This document shows positions 13,312 through 26,600 of a stretch of DNA of 64,000 bases, one piece after another. Within the stretch, counting starts at the first letter, position 1; each line of letters begins with the position of its first letter. The notes under the pieces were generated by a model, which was not told the origin of the DNA, made no database searches, and saw nothing but the letters and a program-made list of their open reading frames with translations. The translations under genes and the position numbers were made by a program. The stretch is from Aphelocoma coerulescens (taxonomy: Eukaryota; Chordata; Aves; Passeriformes; Corvidae), in the NCBI RefSeq assembly GCF_041296385.1, contig NC_091014.1, forward strand, positions 13,429,578 to 13,493,577, written 5' to 3'.

Positions 13312-13500
13312 CAGAATCACAGAATATGCTGAGTTGGAAGGGACCCACCAAGATCATCAAGTCTGACTCCCAGCCCTGCACAGCACCACCCCCAGGAGTC
13401 ACACCGTGTGCCTGAGAGCATTGTCCAAACGCTTCTTGAACTCTGTCAGGCTGGTGCTGACTTCCCTGAGGAGCCTGTTCCTGTTTGACTGGGTCCATCA
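13312..13500 (-). mobile_element. CR1 LINE, 3' end, minus strand
   Basis: The + strand begins CAGAATCACAGAATATGCTG, then TTGGAAGGGACCCACCAAG, ATCATCAAGTCTGACTCCC, AGCACCACCCCCAGGAG and GAGCCTGTTCCTGTTTGAC. This is the reverse complement of the CR1 3' region, with the 3' terminus at the left end. It is better preserved than the copy at 10991. The 89-codon minus frame at 13232-13501 is an accident of this copy. Confidence 0.9.
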
Positions 13501-16500
13501 TAATAAAAAGCAGAGGTTTTGAAAAAAGCTTCTTGACATGAGGTTACAGAAACAAATCAACAGTAAAAAGTAATGGAAACCAAAAACTTAAAAATGGGAG
13601 AACTGTTTATAGTGCAAGTACAGGAGAAATTAAGCAAGTGGAGGCAGGCAGCTAAATGCGAAAAGCAGGAAGCATCCTGCAGGCATGCTCCAGGTTACAA
13701 AAGGTGGTTAGACTACATAAGATCTGAAGTATTCTGAGGTCTGTGTCAGCTGCAGTAGTTTTATCATTTTATGGTATCCAGTTCATGTGCAGTCAGTGGC
13801 TGAAACATGGCACTCCAGGAGCCTCTGCATCACTTCCAAAAAGAGATTTACAGTCAGTGAGAAGACAGTTCTATATGTTTTGTTGCTTATTAAACAGAAA
13901 ACTTAGGAGTAATTATTGTTGGTCTTTTATCAAATCAGGTGGAGGACATCTTCATTTCCAATTCCCTGTTTGTTGGATCTTTCCTGCCTTGAGACCTGAA
14001 TATTTGGATAATACCCAAGAAATTCCGCTTTTTCAGGAAAAAAAGAGTTCTTGCAATCTTCTTTCTAACCAACAGCATCCATCAGAAGACACAACAAAAC
14101 CAAACAAAAATCAAAAAGTGTTCTCCAAATGTCAAATGTATTGTAGCTATTAAGACCTAATATAATTTTTGTTTAAAAGACAAAAATTGTAATAGGAATT
14201 GTTGATGAGTTACTCGTTAACAGCGTAGTCATGAGTTTAGGAGAAATGTAACCAGTTTTGTATTAGTGCAGACAAGAAAGAAGGAAGTACTTAATTTGGC
14301 TCTCAAAGAATATCTTTTGGGGGAACCAAACAGTTACAGATGAGATGTAGTTTGGGGAAAGCACAAGACTAGCCGGCTTCTCTGTCAATGACACATTTCC
14401 TTTCTCATTTTGCATCTAGAAATGTTAACACAGAATGCCTTATAGGGAACCAGAAGTGTTTCTCTGAAGATGCCGGTGTGTTCTTTCCTGTAGGATCAGT
14501 CTTAAATGAATCAAACTGACACAGCATTTCTAAAATTATATTTTAGCAAGCAGTGAGTTAGCTTTCTTTTCCTCTAGCAGAAGAAGTCAGTTGTACCAGT
14601 ACTATGGACTTGCACATTAGATTATCCATGATTCTTTCTGCCATTTAGAAACTGGATTAACTGAAAGGTCATTAGCCTCTGGATACAGAAATATGCAGCA
14701 GGATACCAGGCCAGAGACCTTTTTTTTCCTTCTAACATTTATTAAACCTGGAAGCAGGGCAGTATGTTGGCAAATACAAACTCAACATCTACCTGATACT
14801 GGAAAGAATGAACAATTTATATGCCGATAGCTGTTTCCTATGAAGCCTCATTGGACTGAGACTTGAAGAACTTTGTGGCTCCACATGTTTTCTATTTTAA
14901 TCTATCAAAACAGTAAAAATAAAAAAACCCTGAAAAATAATGTGGCATGATACAAGAGATATGACTCAATATTTGCAAAGTTTAGTCTATTAAGAATTAA
15001 AAGTCTATTACTAACCAGTCTGCTAGGACTGGCTAGTGTTTAACAATAAATAATGGGGAATCCCTTTGGAACAATGAAGTATACATGATTTATAGATATT
15101 TTAGGGCAACTTTGAACTAAAAAGTTTAAATTTCTATGGTTTATTTAGAAGCTAAGCCACTAGCATATTTAATTCTCCAGATGGATGTGATTTTTACATA
15201 GATGACTTTTCCATCTCCTTAAACAGGGAATGAAATATCTCTGCAATGTAGATTTCACACCTGCAGAACATAAATTACACTTGAAGCCAGCCTTTACCTT
15301 CAGTGAAAATCTAAGAACCTGAATATGGTTTTAAGAGTTAGTCTGAGAACAGAAAATGAGGGCCCATTGGTTTTCTTTCTGGAAATCTGTTGCTTATCAT
15401 TCATTACTAAAAACATACAGGTTGTGAAAGAAACACATAGTTTTATAGAAATATGTGACAGTGACAATACTGTCATTACTTTTGATGTTGTTGAAAAGCT
15501 ACTGTAAGATAATTAACTCTAGAACCATGCCATATTTTATTGTGCTTTTAATGTAGTTACTGGCAGAAGATAAAATTTTTTATCATCTTTGCCATATTGG
15601 CCTTGAACTGCAACTTAAAAGAAAAGATTTTCCTAAACTGGGGAATGTGCAGGGTGTGGAACATATCTGGATCTAGCTGTGAACTCACTTTTATCTTATG
15701 AATATCATTCCATCTGGATGCAGCCAGTCTATTCTGTGGCCTGGCAAGGTCTAGCATGAGGTGTCTTTGGACCTGTTGGAAGGAACAAGCAAAAAATTTT
15801 GGTGGCTGAATTATTCTGCATAATCAATCCACCTAATAGGTGTTGTCCCAGACTCAGCACAGGGTAGGAGTTTCCTGTCACTGAACATATGGTGTAAAGG
15901 GTTAGAGACTGAGGGTGGCAAGGAAAAGAACCATCCACTGTCCAGTAAATGAGACTCAAGAAAATAAAATTGGCAAAGTTTACTTAGTTCTAAACATCAC
16001 AAAAAGGGCAAAGATAACTCTGGGTGGAGATGTGTGTCTCATGGTTGCTTTTTTGTTTTGCAAAGATGTATAACTCTCCAGGGTTTCCTTTAAAGTAAAA
16101 ATAACTGGTTGGGAAATTCCTTGGCTGAGTCAGAAGAGTTTAATCAAGACCTTTGGAGAACCCATTGCATGTGGGACTCTGAGGCAGAGGCATAATCCTG
16201 GGTCATCCCAGGCTACAATAATGCAAATGGGTTTCTGAGAAGTCATGTCAGCACCTTAATCATGGCTCACCCAGCACAAATTGGAATTGGCACAAATTTC
16301 TGTTCCCATTACATCTCACCTCTACAGGAAGACGGATCAGTAACCAGAGCCAGAAAGGACCAACACACTGTTGCTGCTCTAAACAGAGATGTGAAGTCAC
16401 AGAATAAACAAGTCAACCACAGCAATCTGAGGATAAAAGAAAATCTCTTGAGGCTTAATATGAGAAAAACCATAAATCAGAAAATTATGAAGAGATTAAA

Positions 16501-17099
16501 TGAATCTGAATTAATTTTTTTTCCAGTTACTACTGTTGCATACCAATCCTTCAAAGCACTTTCTGTATCTTACAAGTGTTGAATTAGAAGTAGGGATTTT
16601 AAGGAGGAAGTTCTGAGATGACATTGAGAAAACTACGTCTGAGAGAAGTGAAGAAATTAAGACCAAAGACACCAGAATTGTTTGTGGTAAAAAAGGGAAA
16701 TAGTAGAGGAGGGTTGGCAAAGTGTGAAGCACACTGGAAATACCTTTTGAGTTATTAAGCATATGCATTAGTCTCGTGGTCTCTAAAGTGACTATTAAAC
16801 CCTGGATTGGCTTGGCAGGAAGTACAGCACTTACAGTGGTCCTGTTAGAGTAAGGTTAGCCTAGTATAGGCTATCTATATAGGATGGTATTATATATTTC
16901 TTACTCTCATAAAGTTTTATTAAGTTATATACTCAGATCTATCAACCATATCTAAACTTCAGTTCCTTTCCAGTTTCAGGCCCTGTGGCATGTCTGGCCA
17001 CTGTGCTGTTCTAGCTGTACAGGGCCTGGTCTGTGATGCTCTTAAGCCCCATGGAAGGGTGGTAGATATTGAATCCACATCTTTTGAGACTCACAGGTG
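13501..17099. other. Non-coding stretch, no recognised gene
   Basis: The 136-codon + frame at 13743-14153 is the longest in this part. It has no known domain, no good flanking splice pattern and no codon pattern that suggests selection, so I treat it as chance. The rest is AT-rich. Confidence 0.45.
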
Positions 17100-18250
17100 A
17101 AAACTCAACTCTCAACTCAGCTTTCCCAATTTTTAAGAAGGGTAAGAAGGAAGGCTCTGGCAATTACCAGCCCTCTAGTCTCACTTCAGTGCCTGGTAAA
17201 ATTATAGAGAAGGTTATTCTGAGAGTAACTGAAAAACATTAGAGAGACAATGCAGTCACTGGGCACAGCCAGCATGGGTTCACAAGGGGGGAGTCCTGCT
17301 TAACCAACTTTATTTCCTTTTATGACAAGGTCATCCACCTACCTGACCAGGAAGCCAGTAGATGTGGTGGGTTTGGATTTTAGCAGAGCTTTTGATACTG
17401 TCTCCAGTAGTATCCTGGATAAACTGTCCAGCACTCATCTTACACTGTCTACAATACACTGGGTGAGCAACTGGCTCACAGGTTGGGCTCAAAGGGTTAC
17501 GGTAAATGAGGTTATATCAGGTCAGTGACCAGACACCAGTGCTCAATTTGTAATGTTTTTATAAATGATCTGGATGCAGGAATTGAATGTAAAGTGTGCC
17601 AATGATACTAAATGAGACTCCCTGCAGGGTGGAAAGGAGCTACAGAGATTGGATAGACTGAAAAGCTGGGCAATCACCAGCTGTATGAAAGTGAACAAGA
17701 GCAAATACTCAATTCTCCACCTGTTATAGGGTAGCCCTGGTTATACATATACACTGGGGGATGAAAGGCTGGAGAACAGCCCTGCAGAAAGGGATCTGGG
17801 AGTTTGGGTCAATGGAAAGTTGAACCTGAGTCAGCAGTGCCCTGGCAGCCAGGAGGGCCAACCCTGTCCTGGCGGGCATCAGGTGCAGCATCGCAAGCCA
17901 GGCAAGGGAGGGGATTGTCCGGCTCTGCTCTGCACTGGGGCAGCCTCTCCTCGAGTGCTGGGGGCAGTTCTGGGCACCACAATATAAAAAAGAGATTAAG
18001 CTGTTAGAGAGCATCCAAATGGTGACCAAGATGGTGAACTATCTTGAGAACAAAACTTAAAATGAGTGGTTTAGGTCACTTGACTTGTTCAGCTTGGAGA
18101 AGGGAAGGCTGAGGGGGAGGTGCTTGCCAGTGATAAGGCCTAAGCTGTGTCAGGGCAACTTCAGATTGAACTTTAAGAAAAGGTTCTTTACTGAGAGGCT
18201 GGTCAGTCACTGCAACAGGTTCCCTGGGAAAGTGGTCACAGCACCATAGC
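17100..18250 (+). mobile_element. CR1 LINE with decayed reverse transcriptase, plus strand
   Basis: The + strand carries the CR1 ORF2 reverse transcriptase region. Early parts translate to a 'PIFKKGKKEGSGNYQP' type motif and then 'SQHGFTRGESCLTNF'. The frame at 17322-17528 holds 'VVGLDFSRAFDTV', which corresponds to the LDFSKAFDTV block of RT domain 2. Downstream come 'NDLDAGIE'-like and later CR1 body sequence, ending in AACTTTAAGAAAAGGTTCTT and CAACAGGTTCCCTGG. Stops and frameshifts break every frame, so the copy is dead. The 3' terminal repeats of CR1 are not seen, so the 3' end is probably lost. Confidence 0.88.
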
Positions 18251-21200
18251 TTGAGTCACTCGCTGTAACCGTGCTGTGTTTTGAGCACAGGCTCACATCT
18301 ACTTCTGCCATATACTGACATTCAGTCATTGGGAACCAGGCCCCCACAAACCCTTGGAGTGAGCTCAAGTACACAGTGTGATGGCTGAGAGCATTAGGCC
18401 CAGCCTGGTTTTCTCATTCGTGTTCCCATGTGTCCTTGAGGTAGTGTCCTATGTCTCTAGAAACTGCCATAAGAGGACATTGTCTGCCATAAAGAGATGT
18501 GAAGTCTGTATTTCTCCTCACTTCTGACTGACACTAGAATATGTAGATAACTCCATCAGACCACAAGAATCCTAAGGCACCAATGTGGACACCGCCTAGA
18601 TAAAGAAGCTAGATGGCTCAAGCCAGATACCTAGCATGGCACCATGATGCCAGTGAAGAAAAAAGTTTTAGGGTTTACAACCACCTTGGAATTAAAATTA
18701 GGAAATACCCTCCTTGTAATTTTTCTACAGTACAAAATGTCGTGAGAATTTGCAGTTGCTTACAGTCTTTCCAAAGTTATTTCAGGTATAGTCAGTAAGA
18801 TGAGTATAACCTGAGATGTCCAAGAGGACAATGGCAGGCTGCAGCCAAGTGTTGGATACACGTATCAATCATCTGTAAATGAAGCAACAAGACGTGCAGA
18901 CATTAGAGCATTATTGAATAGATGAAAAAAAACCCCACAGAGCACAACTTTAGTCTCTGATTTGTAGGAAAACTATGTTTTAAAATTGAAGTAAGGGTTC
19001 TGGCACTGCAGAATTCTGAATCTGTACAAAAGCCTCCACAGAAACTGTCACTTTCTAATATTAGAAATTAGTTAACTGTGTATCCAGTCTAGTCTTAAGT
19101 ATTGTGGGTTTTTTCACCTACTGAGAATGGTTTAACTTTCCCAGCCTTATATGTCCATGTAGCAGACATAAGCCTTCAGCATTCATGCTATTGCACTGCT
19201 CTCACTAAATTATTAGGATCCACTTGTATCAGTTTTTAAACTCAGTTCTCTGTTACAAATGAGTGTCTCACAAGACTTTTTTAATGTGCGGTTGGTTTTT
19301 TTAGCTCTGAAGCACAGCTGCTTAGTTTCACCTCACAAGTCCATTTTTCAGGAACTCATTGCCATTAATGCTGGAAGTTGTATTTGAGAAAAACATGACA
19401 CACAGAGTCTTCAAGATACATAAGCAACCATGCAAGGTACTAATTGCTCCACTGACCTCAGTGGGAATAGTCAAGAACACATTATGCACATACTTTAATT
19501 ACCTTGTTCATTCAGGACTGAAAAAAAGGAGGGAACATAGTAAAAACCTTGTAAAGATATTTTATTAAAATCACTGGAGTGGCAGGGTGGAAAGAGAGAT
19601 GAAAGTTTCACATGTTCTGAACAGCCAGTCTCATGAGAACCTAAAAGCGACAAGGAGGCAAGATAAAGCTGGAACCTGGGGTTGTGGAACAAAAAGTTAG
19701 CACACTATCTTATGATAGTCCTCCTGGTATACAGAGGAATGTAGATGTGCTTTGCTTATTCCAGATCTATTCATATGCTCAATATTAAGGTCTGCAATAG
19801 ATTAATGAATAGATTAAAATAATATTAAGTAGATTAATATTCTTATTAAAAAAAAAGAAGTTGCTGACTCTGAAGTCAGTAATGGGTATCAGATGCATTT
19901 AGAAAAATCTACATTTGTCATACTCTTGATCCTATTCCCTTTAGAGGACTGAATGACCGAATTCATTGTTCATTCTATTGTGTCTTCGGACCTTAGCTAT
20001 TTAAAAAGCCAGTTCATTTAAGCAGAGATTTATTTTCAGTTATTGCTGTATCTTTTCATGTGTAGAATATTTCCCACAGCAACTTCATTTTTTTCCTATG
20101 AAATAAGAATACCTTGAATCAGGCTCATTCCCTGAATAAGGCTCAGAACAGCACTGCTGAATATTTTATAGAATCAGCATTTGCAAAATGACTTTTACCT
20201 GCCCTAGATATACATAACCATGACATGCACTCACAGCACTTCCACTGAAGTCACTGGAGTTTCTTGAAAGACATTTGATTTGCCCCAGAATGTAGGATTA
20301 AAGTGATAAACTTATAATTTTAGAGTAACCTGCATAGCACATTCAAAATATTCTTAATGTACTTGTATTTCTATATTAATTTTTCCCATGTTTTCTTCCT
20401 ATGGTTTTTAAAATTCTTTTTCTTGAATATAATATATCGAATGTTGCACGACACTTTAACATATATCCTTTGGAACAGGTTCATTTTGACTTTAATCTCC
20501 TGACCATTTTTAAACAGTTTCTGAGTGGAAAATATTTCTTTACTTAGCAGCTGGATACCCTCAATTTACACTACAGATTGCCAAAGGATTTGTAAGACCC
20601 ATTAGCTTTAACATCCACAGGTGTACCCATCTCATTTTATGGAGCTGCAAGCTGGATCCAAGTCAAAAAAAGACTTGTAAACTTATGGGTAGGTTTATGT
20701 GGAAGATGTTCTTTTCTGAAAATAGTAGGGTATTAGCATTTAACAGATTGGCTTTATAACTGTTTAAGTAAAAGATACCATCTAGGAACAAAGTGTTGGA
20801 AAGGGATTATTAGGTCACTGACTTGACTCATTGTTCCCATTTGCAGGAACTGCAAAATATGACCCAGTCCATTCCCTCACCAAGAGCTGTACCAACATTC
20901 CTTAATAGTTTTTCCCATCTCCCTTCCCAGAAAGCTTCACAATTCACTGCTGTGATAAGAATTTTTTCACAATTCACTGCTGTGATAACCCAAAAATCTC
21001 CCAACTGCCAGCCTAAACGTATTTACTGACATTTTATGGTGTTTGTTTTGTTTTCCTGTGTTGGTATATAACGTGTTGTGGGGAGCATGGCAGACAGGAC
21101 TGGTTACACCACTACCTAACTTCAACTACTTTGGGAAGATCTCCATGCACAACTTCTATTACCACTGTCACTGTGGAAAAAATAGTTTAATATCTATCTA

Positions 21201-23088
21201 AAACCAAAGGATGCAGGAGATTAGGGCTCATGTGTATTATAATTAATCATGTTCTGTAGGTATCTGTAAGATGTAAACCAAGGGCTAGTGTAAGATGGAG
21301 AGTGGCCTGTCAGATCTGAAACACAGCCAGTGAGTTTTGGCCTAGAGGCTGAGAAACTTATGTACATTTGGAAGGCAAACAACTTGACCAGAGAATATCT
21401 AAATTTAGGGCTGGCTAATTAGTCAGCAAAATAATCTCAAATTAGTTGTGCAGGAGGCTGTGTTCAGCCACTGCAGGGAAAGAGGGGATGTATGGAGGAC
21501 TGAAAGAATAGTCAAGGGTTATGGAGATGAGTGTTGGTGAGGAGGAAGGCAGGGACAAGTGATGGCTGCAGACTTATTGTGGAAAGAAACAGGACATGAG
21601 CACTTCAGTGGGGAAAAAAAGGGGGGTAACTGTTTCAATGAGTGGCAAAATTTTAAAGGATAGTTCAAGATTAACATTTCCAAAAGTAGTACTAAACTTG
21701 TTCATTGCCATGTGATAGTGATGGAAGCTACATTACAATTTCTCCCATGAAATTTAAACAAAAAATGAAATCAGCATTTTAAGAATTACATTTGCAAGCT
21801 TATTTTCAAAATGAAGCAAGTATTTGGTTTTGCTGTTAAAAAAAATAATTAAAACCACATAAATAATTAAATGCACGAAAGCTGGAGCTATTAAGATAGA
21901 AGGTAGAGGGAAAGGATATAGGCTTTCATAAGAGCAATAATTTCAAAAGGGAACACACATTCAGATACAACAAAAACATAATTGAAATGCAAGGCTTTAG
22001 TCAAAAAGAAATGATACAGAAAATACAAGAAGCAAAAATGCTGTAATAGAAGCTCATGGTAAAGAGGAACTAAGTTTCACTACAGATGAACATTAATCTA
22101 AATAATTTAATTTCAACACTGAGTGCTCCAGCTTTTAGGCACCTCTGCTATTTCAAAGTAGCCACTGCCCTGCCATGTAAAGACACAGGTATTAAGTTCT
22201 AATGCTTCAGTTTATGCTTTACCTGGGTTCATAAAAAGCACTGGAAAAAAACAAGCATGAAAAAAAATCAAGAATAATTTAATCAAGAGTAATTTAAACA
22301 AAGACACAATCCTTTGGAAGCACCCAAAACACCAAAACCTGAGAGAGTATTTGCAGGAAGTACCACTAAAAGCTCTTCTCTCTTCACCCTTCTTTACACA
22401 TCAACCCTTGGAGAGACAAACTTTTACCTGATACAGCATGGACACTGTTGTACTGTAACTGCAGTCATTAGAAGAATGCCAAATACTCTCAAGAGCCAAG
22501 TCTCAAAACTCACAGAAAAGCAGCTGAATGATGCCAGCAGCTCAAATTTCTGGATGAAATAGTAAGTAATACTTTGCAATACCAATCCCAGAACTATCAC
22601 CCTATTTCTTATACCTACCTTTGGGCAACTCACTTTGTTGACAGATTTTAGTTTGTGGCAGTGCAATGCCATTGTTTTCACAGCTTCATCTGTCAGCTGA
22701 GGGCAGCAGGAGACATGGCAGTGTTCCAGGTATTCTGTGTCCTTGTGGAATCAATTACAATACGTGTACACCAGTCCTTTGATCCACTGCAGACACTTCA
22801 GTTCTCTAGGTACCCTTCATTAGTAGTGAAGACATTCAGCTGTTGACTGGGAATGTCGCTAGAAAAAGAAGAGATGCATTAAGGGGCTATTTTCCATTGC
22901 TAATGTATTATACTGTGGATTCATTCAACTAACATTTATGTAAGTCCCACTATATATATAAAAACATGTTGAATTTGGGTTGTTTAAATTGAGCACAACC
23001 CAGAAACAAAACTTTTTTGCTTAGAGAACCAGGCCCAAATACATTCATTCTACTACTGGCTGCAAATGCCCATTTTTTGTGCATAAAA
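18251..23088. other. Non-coding stretch, no recognised gene
   Basis: AT-rich, with short chance frames only. It contains the 30-bp-period duplication at 20936-20988 listed separately. Confidence 0.45.
20936..20988 (+). repeat. Two-copy tandem duplication, 30-bp period
   Basis: The 23-base word beginning TTCACAATTCACTGCTG and ending TGTGATAA occurs at 20936-20958 and again, identical, at 20966-20988. A 7-base spacer lies between them. Confidence 0.9.
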
Positions 23089-23300
23089 CCTTTTTCTTTT
23101 TCTCTTTTTCTCTTTTTCTCTTTTTCTCTTTTTCTCTTTTTCTCTTTTTCTCTTTTTCTTTTTCTTTTTCTCTTTTTCTTTTTCTTTTTCTTTTTCTTTT
23201 TCTTTTTCTTTCTCTTTCTCTTTCTCTTTTTCTTTTTCTTTTTCTTTCTCTTTCTCTTTCTCTTTTTCTTTTTCTTTTTCTTTCTCTTTCTCTTTCTCTT

Positions 23301-23355
<55 letters not shown>

Positions 23356-23660
23356 TTCTTTCTCTTTTTCTTTTTCTTTTTCTTTTTCTTTTTCTTTTTC
23401 TTTTTCTTTTTCTTTTTCTTTTTCTTTTTCTTTTTCTTTTTCTTTTTCTTTTTCTTTCTCTTTTTCTTTCTCTTTTTCTTTTTCTTTCTCTTTCTCTTTC
23501 TCTTTCTCTTTCTCTTTCTCTTTCTCTTTCTCTTTCTCTTTCTCTTTCTCTTTTTCTTTCTCTCTCTCTTTTTCTTTTTCTTTCTCTTTTTCTTTCTCTT
23601 TCTCTTTTTCTTTCTCTTTCTCTTTTTTCTTTTTCATTTTCTTTTTCTTTTTCTTCTGAA
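23089..23660 (+). repeat. Long polypyrimidine microsatellite (TTTTTC / TTTCTC mix)
   Basis: From 23089 to 23635 every base on the + strand is C or T, 547 bases without a purine. One A follows at 23636 and the pattern goes on to about 23655. The units are TTTTTC, TTTCTC and TTTTTCTC, arranged in blocks: T-rich 6-mers dominate at 23360-23455 and TTTCTC dominates at 23280-23340 and 23485-23550. The 200-244 codon open frames here on both strands, Phe/Leu/Ser-rich or Lys/Arg/Glu-rich, are products of the repeat and are not genes. Confidence 0.98.
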
Positions 23661-26600
23661 CAGAAAACTGTGTCTGTATAAACCACATTATTTTCTTGGA
23701 TGGGAATGGGTAAGCACTTCAGGACTGTCACTTGAGAGTTCTGGGTTCTGATTTGCTCTGTGGAGTTCAGGCCAGTTAACTGTGATACTGGTAGACTTCA
23801 ATTACTATCCTAGTTTTTAGAGTGAATAAACATCTACAGATCCTACTGACTTCAATTCCAGCACCTTTATAACTCAAGATATTAGCTTTTTCATAAGCCC
23901 TGTAATCAGATAGTCTTGGAAAATAACAATGGAACTCCTGTGAAAGGTCACATAGATTTTTAAAATACACTTCTCTCCTTTGCACTCTGAAACTTTTTTT
24001 TACCTTTCATCCTGAATCTTTTGCAAGCCTGAAAACCATCACTTCTAGGCCTACAAAAACAAGGGGAAGTTAGGCCTTCTATTGAAGCCTTCTCTGGAAA
24101 CATCTTGAAAAGAGATGCCTAAAATTGTGTTTCTTCAGCTGACAGCCCCATGACATGAGGATCACAGGACAGTCTGCAGCTCTACCAGAGCTTTAGCATC
24201 AGTCAGAATCTCTCCTATTCTGTCGTGTCCAGCCTCAAAACATGGGGAGATGCCTTAAATTTGTCACGGAGTTAGCTTCCAGGCCTGCTAACCTTGGCCT
24301 AAGGCCAGAGTAATTTGTCATTTACTGGAATACCAAGTCTACCTCTACAGGGAAAAGAAGGAAATTCACATAGTAGATTGAATAAAAACCACTGATTACA
24401 TGAAGCTTTTCTAAGAATTAGTCCTGAGGTAAACAGATTAAGGACCACATGGATAAATGAAATGTGTACACACACAGAGACACTAAAATGCATGTATTTA
24501 TTATGCACAAATTTTATACATTTATCATTCTGAGAAAATTACCTCTGCAGGAACTATTGCCACTAACACACAGATAATTTTTCCTTATGTAAAACAGGAA
24601 CTTGCACAATAACACAGGGCTGATCACTGGAAAATATTCTTTTTGTTATGACAAAAGATTATGTGTTTCTGTGCGATTTTCATAAGTCTTACCTAAACAG
24701 ACTGAAAGAAACTTATCAAATCTGAAATTTGTTTCATAGATTGTACTTCTAATGTTTTAGTCTGTATCCTCACTCTGGTTTCCTTTTTCTTTTTGTCTCG
24801 TGGTACAGCTATATCAAGGCAGTGCTTCTTGGACTTTGGGTCCTTGTTTTATTTAAAAATATTAGAGTGTCAATGTTTGAACCTAGGATTGGTTAGAGTG
24901 GAAAACTCAGAATTTATATTAATTGGCTTCTCTACCCTTCCTATTCCAATCTTAGATTTATGGGCTGTTTTTCACCTGTAATACAGAAACATTCTACACC
25001 CAGCAACTAAATGTTTTTTATCCATGTGCAAGAGAAACTCCACTCCTTCCAGAATTAGGCCTCAGATGTGATGGCTTAATCACTACATTCTCAGCTAGGG
25101 TATGTAACACAAGCCAAAGCCAAGATTTCAATGCCTGTTAGATATGTTTATCTTGTTTTTACTAGCATAGCTTGTCTACATATATAATTAAAATATCCTT
25201 CAAAGTTAGGTTCTGAATTTACTCTTAAGTCAACCCCTACATAGTTTTGCAAATAGCACTCAAATTATATTTGCCATCAAAAGAGTTGGAGCTGTTTGCT
25301 CTCTTCATCTCTGTATCCCTGGTTCTATGTCTATAGAGAAAATAACAGAAGAGGTTCTGAAGGTAAATGATGTTTGCAAAACATTTAGACACTATAAAAA
25401 AATCAAATGCCATATGAAGAAAATGTAATTTTCTAACTTAATTGCACATCTTTCATTCTGTATAAATAAGGCCTGAGGACACACAAAAACATCAAAGATC
25501 AAATACTAAATTGCTGCTCAATAAGTGAGCATTGTCTGAGTTATGAATGAACAAGGATCCTATTTTCAACATGTGGGGTCTCATAAGTGTTTACATACTG
25601 TTATAAGGCCTGGGAACAGGCAACAGGATTACAATGAGATTACTCTGCAATTTTTCCATAAAATCATATCCTTAGATTCAGTTTACAAAAAAGGACTTGT
25701 CATTTTGTTTCAAATTACTCCATATCTCTTCTTTCTCCTGCCTTTCCCAGATCCATGAAAACAGGGCTTCTGCAACTCCTACATGTGCTCCCTGCTGCTG
25801 CTTTCTTCCTCAAAAAGTTCAAATTCATTTGGCACACAAGGAAAGCAGAAACACTTCTTTTTAACAGTCTTTTTTGAACTTCCTCTGTGTAATGAGACGC
25901 CTGAAACAGCTTGTAGCCATAAGCATGGCACAATGCAGAAATGAATATTCTCCTCTGAGAGCAGCAACACTGGCACCACATGACTTTCCATGAGGTACAC
26001 AAGATGTACATACTTGGTCATTATTAAAAACATGGAACTTTACACAGAACATTCATGAAAGACGAGTCAGAATTATTCCTAAAGAAGCAAGCTGCCTGAC
26101 GTGTATATTGGACAACAAGATTCAATCCAGATGCAGCCCTTGTGGTACAACAACTGACTCATTTTTACAATATATGGCTATAAAATGATGGATGTTGAAC
26201 ATTTATAGTGGAAAAAATGTAGAAACTGAAGACTGGGATTATGTGATGGTATTGGCTGTACCTGCAGCTTTATGATCTGCAACTGTTTATGGGCACAAAA
26301 TTGATACCATTAAAAATACATGATTTAATCATTTCTGTTATATATAGTTAGGGACGATTCTCAGTTACAAAAAAAGAGTGCTCTCATTTGGATATAAATT
26401 CCTAACAAGATGGATGGTTCTTTCTACTGCTGTAAAGTTACCTACTAGTGTTTATTTCTCATACTGTTTGCTAAGACCAAATATCTTAAAAGTACTGCCT
26501 TACCATTAAGGGCTTTATGGCTACAGCTATGGCACAAGGCAACATTTGAAATGGTGCAGTCACACTCAAAAGTGTATGAACAACGCCCATATTCAAGACA

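Noticed and set aside
13743..14153. 136-codon plus-strand frame
   Set aside because: No domain, no splice context and no resemblance to a known protein; this length is expected by chance in 64 kb.
23017..23751. Open frames of 200-244 codons on both strands
   Set aside because: They are translations of the polypyrimidine microsatellite; any frame of this repeat lacks stops.
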